From Oscillospiraceae bacterium (GTDB lineage Bacteria > Bacillota > Clostridia > Oscillospirales > Acutalibacteraceae), in assembly GCA_021640185.1 (NCBI GenBank), contig JAJXDX010000004.1, forward strand, positions 1 to 20,544: a stretch of 20,544 nucleotides of DNA. Direction: 5' to 3'. Each line of letters begins with the position of its first letter. Within the stretch, counting starts at the first letter, position 1. A model generated the notes under the pieces. The model ran no database searches, was not told where the DNA came from, and saw only the letters and a list, made by a program, of their open reading frames with translations. Shown in pieces: positions 13,458 through 20,544 of the stretch. A program made the translations under genes and the position numbers.

Positions 13458-15244
13458 AAAAAGCAGTAGCGTTGCTGCTGAGTCTGGTGCTGATCCTGTC
13501 ACTGGCCGGTTGTGCCACGGTCACCCGGACCATCATCAAGCGACCGCTGGAAAAGAACGACCCCCCGACGGTCTCCGAGCCTACGTCGCCACCGACGGCG
13601 GCACCGACGGAGCCGTCCCGGCCTGCGCAGGAGCCTTCCGTACCGGAGACCCCGGCAAAGCCCGCCGCCCCCTCCGGGGATGCGGCGGTAGATAAGGCGC
13701 AGCAGACGGTGGATCTGGTGATGAAGAACACGGTGCCTTATAACGGATATATCCGGGACGAAAGCGGCTATACCGTGTATTATGTGGACAGCGAGAACGG
13801 CAACGACCAAAACGACGGTCTATCCCCCCAGCGGGCGTGGCGATCGCTGAACAAGGTCAACGTGAACCGCTTTGCCCCCGGCACCAAGGTGCTGCTCAAA
13901 CGGGGCTGCGTGTTCGATGAGCCGCTGGCACCGATCACCTCCGGAGAGCCGGGAAAATACTTTATCATCGACGCTTACGGCACAGGCACGCAAAAGCCGC
14001 TGATCCAGGGCGGCGGTGAGTCCTCGGCGGTGTCTCTCTCCAACCTCCAATATGTGGAGGTGCGCAATCTGGAGATCACCAACACCTCCGAATTCATGGC
14101 GAACCGGTTCGGCGTTTCGGTGCGTTCGGGCGGCTACCTCTCCAGCTCTGTGCTGCGGGAGGGCGGCATGGTGCATCATGTCTATCTCATCGATCTGGAT
14201 ATTCACGATGTGACCTGCACAGACGGCTCCCGCTTTTATGGCGGCATCGTGTTCTATTCCAGCCTGTCGAAGAACCCGGCCGCATTTACGGATGTGTTGG
14301 TGCAGGGCTGCACCATCCGCAACACGGGCGGCGCCGGGATCGTCATGGCCTCCGACTATGAACACGGGCCCGGCGTAGGCTGGTCGGTGGGCACCTATTA
14401 TCCCTCCCAGAACGTCACCTTCCGGGGCAATTACATCGCTCATTGCGCCTCGGACGGTATCTTCCAGTCGGCGGCGAACAATGTGCTGATGGAGTATAAC
14501 ACGGTGGTGGATACCTCTTATGCACAGGGCGCGTATGCCGGTATGTGGCCCCACTATTCCAGTAATGTGGTGATGCAGTACAACGAGGTATACGACACCA
14601 AGCTGGTGGGCGGCGACGGTCAGGGCTTCGATGTGGATATCGATTGCGTCAATACCGTGGTGCAGTACAACTACAGCCACGATAACGAGGGCGGATTCAT
14701 CCTGCTGTGTACCGACGGCTCGGACAACGGATACAACAAGGATATCACCGTGCGCTATAACATCAGCCAGAACGATCGGGGGCAGATCTTTACTTTGTCC
14801 GGTCCGATCTCGGATGTCAAGATCTATAACAACACCGTCTACGTGGCGGAAGGCTCCACCAATCTGGTGGGCTCCTATGATTGGGGCGCCGGGAAAAGTC
14901 CCGCAGCCGTCCGATTCTCCAACAATCTGTTCTATCTGAACACCACGGGACGCAGCTCACTGCTGATCCCCGACCGGATCGTCTTCGATACCAACCTGTT
15001 CTACGGCAGCTACGATTACAGCAACCTGCCGGCGGTCAAGACGATCACGGCCGACCCGCAGCTGAGCGCCCCGGGCAAGGGCGCGATCGGCATGGATACG
15101 TTGGCAGGCTATCGGCTGAAGAGCGGATCCCCCTGCATCGATGCCGGTCTGACCTTGGCCTCCAACGGCGGCAAGGACTTTTTCGGCACAGCGGTGCCGT
15201 CTGCCGGTCGGGCGGATATCGGCGCAGCAGAATTCGTACACTGA
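13454..15244 (+). CDS. Right-handed beta-helix lipoprotein with choice-of-anchor Q-like C-terminus
   Basis: A 596-residue exported lipoprotein. The signal peptide ends in a clear lipobox LSLAGC (Cys20), followed by a Pro/Thr/Ser/Ala-rich linker (about 27-80). From about residue 105, YYVDSENGNDQNDGLSPQRA opens a right-handed beta-helix extending to about 540, with GGDGQGFDVDIDC near residue 385. The C-terminus has SPCIDAG (about 559) and ends DIGAAEF, the pattern of the choice-of-anchor Q domain. It is paralogous over the helix to the signal-less protein at 5915. Members of this fold include polysaccharide lyases and hydrolases; the acidic DVDID cluster is a candidate active or metal site (inference). 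It starts at ATG 13454 with AGGAGGA upstream and overlaps the previous stop. Expected to act on glycans at the cell surface beside the ABC system. Confidence 0.87.
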   Translation: MKKAVALLLSLVLILSLAGCATVTRTIIKRPLEKNDPPTVSEPTSPPTAAPTEPSRPAQEPSVPETPAKPAAPSGDAAVDKAQQTVDLVMKNTVPYNGYIRDESGYTVYYVDSENGNDQNDGLSPQRAWRSLNKVNVNRFAPGTKVLLKRGCVFDEPLAPITSGEPGKYFIIDAYGTGTQKPLIQGGGESSAVSLSNLQYVEVRNLEITNTSEFMANRFGVSVRSGGYLSSSVLREGGMVHHVYLIDLDIHDVTCTDGSRFYGGIVFYSSLSKNPAAFTDVLVQGCTIRNTGGAGIVMASDYEHGPGVGWSVGTYYPSQNVTFRGNYIAHCASDGIFQSAANNVLMEYNTVVDTSYAQGAYAGMWPHYSSNVVMQYNEVYDTKLVGGDGQGFDVDIDCVNTVVQYNYSHDNEGGFILLCTDGSDNGYNKDITVRYNISQNDRGQIFTLSGPISDVKIYNNTVYVAEGSTNLVGSYDWGAGKSPAAVRFSNNLFYLNTTGRSSLLIPDRIVFDTNLFYGSYDYSNLPAVKTITADPQLSAPGKGAIGMDTLAGYRLKSGSPCIDAGLTLASNGGKDFFGTAVPSAGRADIGAAEFVH

Positions 15245-15278
15245 AGCTCTACGGAGCAGCAAGGAGCGTGATGCCACG

Positions 15279-16529
15279 ATGAAATGGACAAGAACGGTCG
15301 CCGCGACGGCGACTGCGGTGATGATGGCGGGTATGATGACGGCTTGCGGCGGCAGCGGCGGTGCCGGCGGCAGCGGGCCGGCCTTGCAGAGCCGCAGCCT
15401 GCCCGAAAAATTGGAGGGCTCCACCATCCGGGTGCTGGCCTATGACGGCTGGCAGGAGGAGCATGCCGACATCCGGCAGAATCTGAAGGATTGGTACGGC
15501 GTGTCGGTGGAGTATACCGTCCACAACTGGCAGGAGCTGAAGAAAAAGCTCTCGGTGGATCTGGCGGCGAACATCACCTATGATATGGCACCGGTGGGCG
15601 CCGATCTGGTGATGAATAAGCTGTGCCAGCCGGTGACGCAGTATATCGACCTGAGCGATCCTATCTTTGCGGACCTGAAGCGCATAGCCGATTCGATGAC
15701 CTTCGGCGGGGAGCTGTATGGCGCCCCCAGTGTGCCCAACCCCGAGGTGATCATCTACAATAAAGACCTGATCGAAAATCTGGGGTATGATGCACCGCTG
15801 AAGCTGTATAACGAGGGCAAATGGAACTGGGATACCTTCAAATCGCTGGCCACCAGCCTCAGCAAGGAGAAGACCGGCGGCGGTGAGAAGATCACGGCGT
15901 TCTCCTCTTGGGATACCCGGGTGCTGCTGACCGCCAATGATACCGGCCTTATCCGCTGGCAAAACGAAAAGTATGCGTTGAATCTCGCAGACAGCAAGCT
16001 GCGGGAGGCGCTCAACTACTTCAAGGAGCTATGCACCACCGGCGCCTTCACCTCTTGGCAGGGCTGGAGCGGCGCGGATTTCCAGCTGGGCAACTCGGCG
16101 ATGATCGTGGATCGCTTCGGCAATAAGACCCACTTCGTTTCCGATCTGTCGTTCAACTGGGATTTCGTGCCGGTGCCCACCGGCTATTCCGGCAGCGAGG
16201 ACGTGACCCCCGGTACGGTGGCGCTGTACGGCGTGCCTGTCGGATCGACGAACCCCTCCGGCGGTGCTGCCTATGCCTATCTGTTTTGCAAGCAGGACTA
16301 TGATCGGCGTAAGGAATATCTGGCCGGCTATCTCACGCCGGAGCAGATCGGTCGTTTCGAGTCGCTGTATCCCAAGATCACCCGGGAATTCGATATCATA
16401 GGGCTGGCGAATACCGACCAGCTGATCTGGGATATTGCCGACGGTGCCGACGTGACCTCAACGCTGGAAGCGTATAAAACCAAGTGGCAAAGCGAATTGG
16501 ATACCTATACGGCGGCTTTGCCGAAGTGA
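15279..16529 (+). CDS. ABC transporter sugar-binding lipoprotein (family 1)
   Basis: A 416-residue extracellular solute-binding protein of the carbohydrate (family 1) type. The signal peptide ends MMTAC (Cys23, lipobox-like), followed by a flexible Gly/Ser stretch. Typical features are STIRVLAYDGW at the mature start, LSVDLAANITYDMAPVGADL, the YGAPSVPNPEVIIYNKDLIENLG motif, the KWNWDTFKSLA helix start, and GNSAMIVDRFGNK. It would capture oligosaccharides outside the membrane and deliver them to the permeases at 19474 and 20414. AAGGAG lies 12 bases upstream, 34 bases after the beta-helix gene. Two binding proteins in one operon with one visible permease pair suggests they share the permeases or bind different fragments. 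The substrate is not identifiable. Confidence 0.9.
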   Translation: MKWTRTVAATATAVMMAGMMTACGGSGGAGGSGPALQSRSLPEKLEGSTIRVLAYDGWQEEHADIRQNLKDWYGVSVEYTVHNWQELKKKLSVDLAANITYDMAPVGADLVMNKLCQPVTQYIDLSDPIFADLKRIADSMTFGGELYGAPSVPNPEVIIYNKDLIENLGYDAPLKLYNEGKWNWDTFKSLATSLSKEKTGGGEKITAFSSWDTRVLLTANDTGLIRWQNEKYALNLADSKLREALNYFKELCTTGAFTSWQGWSGADFQLGNSAMIVDRFGNKTHFVSDLSFNWDFVPVPTGYSGSEDVTPGTVALYGVPVGSTNPSGGAAYAYLFCKQDYDRRKEYLAGYLTPEQIGRFESLYPKITREFDIIGLANTDQLIWDIADGADVTSTLEAYKTKWQSELDTYTAALPK

Positions 16530-16559
16530 TCTCCGGGGGCCGGGGCAGAAAGGATGACG

Positions 16560-18281
16560 ATGATGAAAAAGACGATCGCATGGCTCGCCCTGTGCGGGGT
16601 GCTGGTATCGGCTGTTCCTGCCGCTGCAGCGGCATCCGCCGCAGGCGCGGGAACGGCAGCCGCCGCGGCGGGTACCGCTGCCGAGGCGCAGACGGTCCTC
16701 AGCTATAAGGCCTATCGTCAGCAGAATAACGCCATCCCGGAGGCTGCGGCCACGGAGGAGACCGACCGGAGCGTAGAGGCGGCCGCCTTTACAGCCGCCT
16801 CCGCCGATGCCGGCATATCCGTTCTGGACGGATATGCCGGTGTCGCCGGTCCGCTGCTGCGGTGGGACACTGCCGATGCCGGCGGTACGGTCACCTGGCG
16901 CTTTACGGTGCGCCGCACCGCACGCTACCGTGTGCGTCTGACCTATTATGCGCTGGAGAACAGCTATAGCGACATCAGCTTCGGTCTGCGTATCAACGGT
17001 GTGTACCCGTTTCGCAGCTGTGAGCAGCTGTCTGTCTGCAAAACATGGACCAACGAGACACAGGAATTTGCTACCGATGCCCGGGGCGATCAAAAACGGC
17101 CGTCAGCGGTGCAGGTGATGACTTGGCAGAGCAGCTTTTTGCAGGATAGCGAAGGGCTGACGAACGATCCGTATACCTTTGTGTTCTGCGAGGGAGAAAA
17201 CACGGTGACGCTGGAAGGCATCAGTATGGATGTGGTGCTGCGCAGCCTGACGCTGGAGGGGGTCCCCGCCGTTCCGGATCATCAGACGTATCTTTCCGCC
17301 TGCCCCTCGGCGCAAACGGAGAATGTAGCGGTGCAGCCGATCATTCTGCAATGTGAGCAGACATCGGCCCGTTCCCATTCCTCTATCGCCCCGATGGAGG
17401 ACCGCAGCCACGCGGATACGACCCCCTCCGATCCGGTCTATACCCGCTATAACTGCATCGGGGATCGTAACTGGCAGACGCAGGGACAGTGGATCCGGTG
17501 GGATTTCACCGTCACGACGGCGGGATACTACAATATCGGTATGCGCGTGCGGCAGAATTATCAGCGGGGTTATTCCTCCGCCCGCCGCATCTATATCGAC
17601 GGTGCCGTTCCGTTTACGGCGCTGCTGCAGGTCGAATTCCCCTATCGGCGCGGCTGGTATATGCGCACGCTGGGGGATGGCGAAAACGACTATGCCTTCT
17701 ATTTTGAGGCGGGACAGCACTCCATCACCATGGAGGTGATCCCCGGCGATACGGCGACCCTCAGCGGCACGCTGCAGGAGAGCGTTGCCGCGTTGAATAA
17801 GATCTACCGCAGCGTTATCATGCTGACGGGTACGTCGCCGGATCCTTACCGTGATTATTATCTGGGCGATGAGATCCCCGACCTGATCGAGGATATGACT
17901 GCCCAGCGGGATATTTTACAGGAGCAGTACAACGGGCTGCAGAACAAATACGGCGGTCGGGATGGCGACACGGCGACCCTGGAGCGTCTGATCGTGCAGC
18001 TAAGTGCGTTCATCGAGGACACCGATGCCATCGTGGAGGCGATCGGCAGCTTTTCCGATAATATCAGTAGCCTGTCCTCCTGGGTGGTGCGGCTGAAGGA
18101 GCAGCCCCTGAAGATGGATCACATAGAGATCAAGCCGGTGGGACGGAGCTTTACCGATACCTCCGTCGGCTTTTTCGGCAGGGTATCCTATGGGCTGCGT
18201 CAGTTTATCGGATCGTTTATTCTGGACTACAATGCCGTGGGCGGCGATACGGAAGCCGTCGGAGAGCCTCTGGATGTGTAG
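16560..18281 (+). CDS. Large sugar-binding protein, N-terminal part up to in-frame TAG
   Basis: This 573-residue frame is the first part of a long extracellular solute-binding protein. It has a signal peptide (KKTIAWLALC to about residue 25) and no lipobox. An Ala-rich stretch follows, then two related beta-sandwich domains, about 90-230 (VTWRFTVRRTARYRVRLTYY, INGVYPF) and 300-410 (IRWDFTVTTAGYYNIGMRVR, YIDGAVPF), both resembling galactose-binding or CBM-like folds. A helical region (about 415-530) follows, then the first strand of the binding-protein domain, LDV, where TAG (18279-18281) stops it. The same frame continues at once with typical binding-protein sequence, so this is most likely half of one interrupted protein. 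AGAAAGG lies upstream; ATG 16560 is chosen by spacing, with 16554 and 16563 as alternatives. Confidence 0.75.
   Translation: MMKKTIAWLALCGVLVSAVPAAAAASAAGAGTAAAAAGTAAEAQTVLSYKAYRQQNNAIPEAAATEETDRSVEAAAFTAASADAGISVLDGYAGVAGPLLRWDTADAGGTVTWRFTVRRTARYRVRLTYYALENSYSDISFGLRINGVYPFRSCEQLSVCKTWTNETQEFATDARGDQKRPSAVQVMTWQSSFLQDSEGLTNDPYTFVFCEGENTVTLEGISMDVVLRSLTLEGVPAVPDHQTYLSACPSAQTENVAVQPIILQCEQTSARSHSSIAPMEDRSHADTTPSDPVYTRYNCIGDRNWQTQGQWIRWDFTVTTAGYYNIGMRVRQNYQRGYSSARRIYIDGAVPFTALLQVEFPYRRGWYMRTLGDGENDYAFYFEAGQHSITMEVIPGDTATLSGTLQESVAALNKIYRSVIMLTGTSPDPYRDYYLGDEIPDLIEDMTAQRDILQEQYNGLQNKYGGRDGDTATLERLIVQLSAFIEDTDAIVEAIGSFSDNISSLSSWVVRLKEQPLKMDHIEIKPVGRSFTDTSVGFFGRVSYGLRQFIGSFILDYNAVGGDTEAVGEPLDV
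18279..18281 (+). other. In-frame amber codon splitting the large sugar-binding protein
   Basis: TAG lies in the same frame as both flanking segments, which read LDV-stop-ISLGRDQ. Relatives as I know them have a continuous strand here, often with Trp (LDVW-type), and TAG differs from Trp TGG by one base (position 18280). A nonsense mutation, readthrough or a base-call error are all possible. Confidence 0.85.
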
Positions 18282-18320
18282 ATCTCGCTGGGGCGGGATC
18301 AGTCCCAGCTGATCCGGGAG

Positions 18321-19454
18321 ATGGTGGATACCGATTTTTCCCGCACCCACGGCACGCCGGTGAGCATCAAGCTCTCCAAGGGCTCGGTGATCCAGGCGAC
18401 ATTTGCCGGCACCGGTCCGGATGTGGTGCTGTTTGCCGCCGCCGACCAGCCGGTGAATCTGGCGGTGCGGGGCGCTGTGCAGGAGGTCAGCCGGCTGGAT
18501 CCGGAAAATGCGCTGCTTTCCCAGTTCTCCGAGGAGGAGCTGGTGGCGTTTCGCTACGGCGGCGGGCTGTACGGTGTGCCGCTGACGGCGGATATCCACA
18601 TGATGTTCGTGCGCACGGATATTTTCGGGGAGCTGGGACTGACGATCCCGGAGACATGGGAGCAGCTGGGGCGGCTGATCCCGACGCTGCAGCGGCGCAA
18701 TATGAATGTCGGGCTGCCCAAGGTGACCATCGACGGGGCCGGCTTAAGCGTGTTCAACGCCCTGCTGCTGCAGGGCGGGCAGAATTACTACAATGACGAC
18801 CTGTCCGCCACGGCGTTCGGCACGGAAACGGCGCTGGAGGCGTTTAAGGATTGGACATCGTACTACACCAAGTACGATGTGCCTATCGACTACGATTTTT
18901 ATAACCGGTTCCGCTCCGGCGAGATCCCCATCGGCTTTGAGAGCTATACGCTGTATAACAAGCTGGCTGTGGCGGCGCCGGAGATCGCCGGTATGTGGAA
19001 GATGCTGCCGATGCCGGGCACCGTACAGGCGGACGGCACGGTGGACCGCGCGACGTCGGTGAACTGTTCGGCGGCGCTGATCATGAACAACGGCTGCGAC
19101 ACGCAGGCGGCGTGGGCGTTCGTTTCCTGGTTCGCCGGGGCGGAGATGCAGGCCTCCTACGGGCGGCGGCTGGAGGCGTTGGTAGGCGAGGCTGCCCGGT
19201 ATAACACGGCTAACCTGCAGGCGATCCGCCTGCTGCCCTGGACGCCGTCCGAGGCATCGCTGATCCTGACGCAGATGCAGGCGGCTAAAGGGATCCCCCA
19301 AAGCATCGCCAGCTATTATGTGACACGCAACCTGTACAACGCCTACCGCCGGGTAACGGTCAACAACACCAACCCCCGGGAGGTGCTGTATCGGTACGAT
19401 CGGCAAATGAACGAAGAAATAGCTCGCAAACGCGAAGAGTTCGGGCTGCAGTGA
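18321..19454 (+). CDS. Large sugar-binding protein, C-terminal binding-domain part after the TAG
   Basis: Same frame as the preceding gene. Homologous-looking sequence begins directly after the TAG at 18282 (ISLGRDQSQLIREMVDTDFS), so the first ATG, at 18321, is probably not a true start: it cuts into the domain, has no spaced RBS (GGGAG touches the ATG) and leaves no signal peptide. The 377-residue part contains the core of an ABC carbohydrate-binding protein: TGPDVVLFAAADQPVNLAVRG, FRYGGGLYGVPLTADIHMMFVRTDIF, ETWEQLGRLI, and a C-terminal lobe with ATSVNCSAALIMNN and WAFVSWFAGAEMQASYGRRLEAL. Counting through the TAG, the full protein would be about 963 residues. On its own this part is unlikely to be exported or functional. 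Followed 19 bases later by the permease gene. Confidence 0.75.
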   Translation: MVDTDFSRTHGTPVSIKLSKGSVIQATFAGTGPDVVLFAAADQPVNLAVRGAVQEVSRLDPENALLSQFSEEELVAFRYGGGLYGVPLTADIHMMFVRTDIFGELGLTIPETWEQLGRLIPTLQRRNMNVGLPKVTIDGAGLSVFNALLLQGGQNYYNDDLSATAFGTETALEAFKDWTSYYTKYDVPIDYDFYNRFRSGEIPIGFESYTLYNKLAVAAPEIAGMWKMLPMPGTVQADGTVDRATSVNCSAALIMNNGCDTQAAWAFVSWFAGAEMQASYGRRLEALVGEAARYNTANLQAIRLLPWTPSEASLILTQMQAAKGIPQSIASYYVTRNLYNAYRRVTVNNTNPREVLYRYDRQMNEEIARKREEFGLQ

Positions 19455-19473
19455 GCAAGGGAGGTATCCTTAG

Positions 19474-20388
19474 GTGGAACGGACCGTACGCCGGCAAACG
19501 CTCTGGCGCAACATCAAAAAAAACCGGGATAACTACCTGATGCTGGTGCCGTATTCGGTGTTTTTCATCGTGTTTACGGTCGTGCCGATCTTGGTGGCTA
19601 TCTATTTGAGCTTTACCTATTTCAATCTGCTGCAGCCGCCGCAGTTTCGCGGCCTGTTCAACTATGCCCGCCTGTTTCTGGAGGATGAGGTTTTTCTCAG
19701 ATCGCTGAAGAATACGCTGGTGTTTGCGGTCATTACCGGCCCCATCAGCTATTTTCTGTGTATCCTGTTCGCGTGGCTCATCAATGAGCTGGGTGCGGTG
19801 ATGCGCAACGTGATGACGCTGATCTTTTATGCGCCGTCCATATCCGGTTCGCTGTATGTGATCTGGAGCTTTATCTTCAGCGGCGACAGCTACGGGCTGG
19901 TCAACAGCACGCTGATGCGGCTGGGGATCATTGCCGAGCCGGTGCTGTGGCTGACCGACCCCCGCTATGCGCTGGGCGTGATCATCGTGGTGCAGATCTG
20001 GCTGTCTCTGGGCACATCGTTTCTGGCGATGATCGCCGGCCTGCAGGGCGTGGACAAGAGCCTGTATGAGGCGGGAGCCATCGACGGCATCCGCAACCGG
20101 TTCCAGGAGCTGATGAAGATCACGCTGCCCTCCATGGGACCGTCGCTGATGTTCGCGGCGGTGATGCAGATCTCCGGTTCTTTTTCTGTAGGCATGATCT
20201 GTAATGCGCTGGCGGGCTTTCCCAGCACAGATTATTGCGCCTCGACCATCGTGACCCACATTATGGACTATGGGAACAACCGGTATGAGATGGGCTATGC
20301 CTGCGCTGTGGCGACGGTGCTGTTTTTAATGATGTTTACGATGGATCGGCTGGTCAGGCTGGTGCTCAGACGTTTCAGCAACGGTTGA
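19474..20388 (+). CDS. ABC sugar transporter permease (MalF/UgpA/YesP type)
   Basis: A 304-residue integral membrane protein of the binding-protein-dependent permease family, normal length with six hydrophobic segments; the first is YLMLVPYSVFFIVFTVVPI at about residues 21-46. The EAA loop that docks the ATPase is EAGAIDGIRNRFQELMKI followed by TLP, about residues 199-219. The start is GTG 19474, with AAGGGAGG (19457-19464) nine bases upstream. It should form the membrane channel with the second permease that follows, receiving sugars from one or both binding proteins encoded upstream. No ATPase gene is visible; Gram-positive sugar importers of this type often use a shared ATPase such as MsmX, encoded elsewhere (family knowledge). 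Confidence 0.93.
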   Translation: MERTVRRQTLWRNIKKNRDNYLMLVPYSVFFIVFTVVPILVAIYLSFTYFNLLQPPQFRGLFNYARLFLEDEVFLRSLKNTLVFAVITGPISYFLCILFAWLINELGAVMRNVMTLIFYAPSISGSLYVIWSFIFSGDSYGLVNSTLMRLGIIAEPVLWLTDPRYALGVIIVVQIWLSLGTSFLAMIAGLQGVDKSLYEAGAIDGIRNRFQELMKITLPSMGPSLMFAAVMQISGSFSVGMICNALAGFPSTDYCASTIVTHIMDYGNNRYEMGYACAVATVLFLMMFTMDRLVRLVLRRFSNG

Positions 20389-20413
20389 AACAGGGGAAGG
20401 AGCGAATAGACCG

Positions 20414-20544
20414 ATGAAACGAACGGGACCGGCGTCGGTGTCGATGAAAAACGGGAAAAGCGGCATCCGGATCGCCCGCTCACGGGGCGGCGATATAGGG
20501 GTGTTTCTGTTTTTGCTGATCACCGGGGCGCTGATGTTTTTGCC
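20414..20544 (+). CDS. Second ABC sugar permease (MalG/YesQ type), N-terminal fragment
   Basis: The window edge cuts this gene after 43 codons. It starts at ATG 20414, 25 bases after the first permease, with AAGGAG upstream. The visible part is a basic leader (MKRTGPASVSMKNGKSG) and then RGGDIGVFLFLLITGALMFL, the start of the first membrane helix, as is usual for the second permease of a carbohydrate ABC importer. Its place after a MalF-type permease supports the assignment. Confidence 0.75.
   Translation, partial: MKRTGPASVSMKNGKSGIRIARSRGGDIGVFLFLLITGALMFL

Noticed and set aside
18279..18281. TAG reassigned to an amino acid throughout the genome
   Set aside because: TAG is the natural-looking terminator of the YoaK-like gene (2926-2924) and most other genes end normally in TGA or TAA, so genome-wide reassignment is not supported.

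Overview
The window looks like a chromosomal segment from a GC-rich member of the Clostridia (Firmicutes), most like an Oscillospiraceae/Ruminococcaceae-type gut anaerobe. The basis is a type III glutamine synthetase, strong AGGAGG-type ribosome binding sites before nearly every gene, lipoprotein and ABC sugar-uptake genes of Gram-positive type, and surface proteins anchored by a C-terminal membrane helix. The taxonomic call is inference from gene types and style; no 16S or marker gene is present.

Left part (1-5130), housekeeping and accessory genes. The 3' half of a type III glutamine synthetase gene ends at a strong intrinsic terminator. It converges with a minus-strand MATE efflux gene, whose leader carries a canonical terminator hairpin between promoter and RBS (a candidate attenuator). 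Next come two overlapping minus-strand genes, a small three-helix membrane protein and a YoaK/DUF1275 membrane protein. These are transcribed divergently from a LysR-family regulator, across a 121-bp gap with a clear promoter and a LysR-type palindrome. A doubtful 84-codon ORF and an intrinsic terminator end the regulator unit.

Gap (about 5131-5914). No convincing gene is seen. Its right half carries several dyads and a well-placed sigma-A-like promoter whose -35 box lies inside an 11-bp inverted repeat, just upstream of the large operon.

Right part (5915-20544, continuing past the edge). This is one long plus-strand operon with tiny gaps or ATGA overlaps. In order it encodes a right-handed beta-helix protein with no signal peptide; a 1385-residue surface protein built from six Trp-rich modules; a second C-terminally anchored surface protein with a Ser/Pro/Gly linker; a membrane-anchored protein resembling the N-terminal part of SurA/PrsA-type foldases; a beta-helix lipoprotein paralogous to the first gene; a lipoprotein ABC sugar-binding protein; a very large second sugar-binding protein interrupted by an in-frame TAG; an ABC permease; and the start of a second permease. 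The set reads as a polysaccharide or oligosaccharide capture, processing and uptake system: surface proteins bind the glycan, the beta-helix lipoprotein may cut or modify it outside, the ABC system imports products, and the cytoplasmic beta-helix protein may act on imported fragments. The substrate cannot be told from sequence.

Most noteworthy are the in-frame amber codon at 18279, a nearly perfect 471-bp tandem duplication in the surface-protein gene, the unfamiliar WNWDW module itself, the exported/cytoplasmic beta-helix pair, and the hairpin in the MATE leader.
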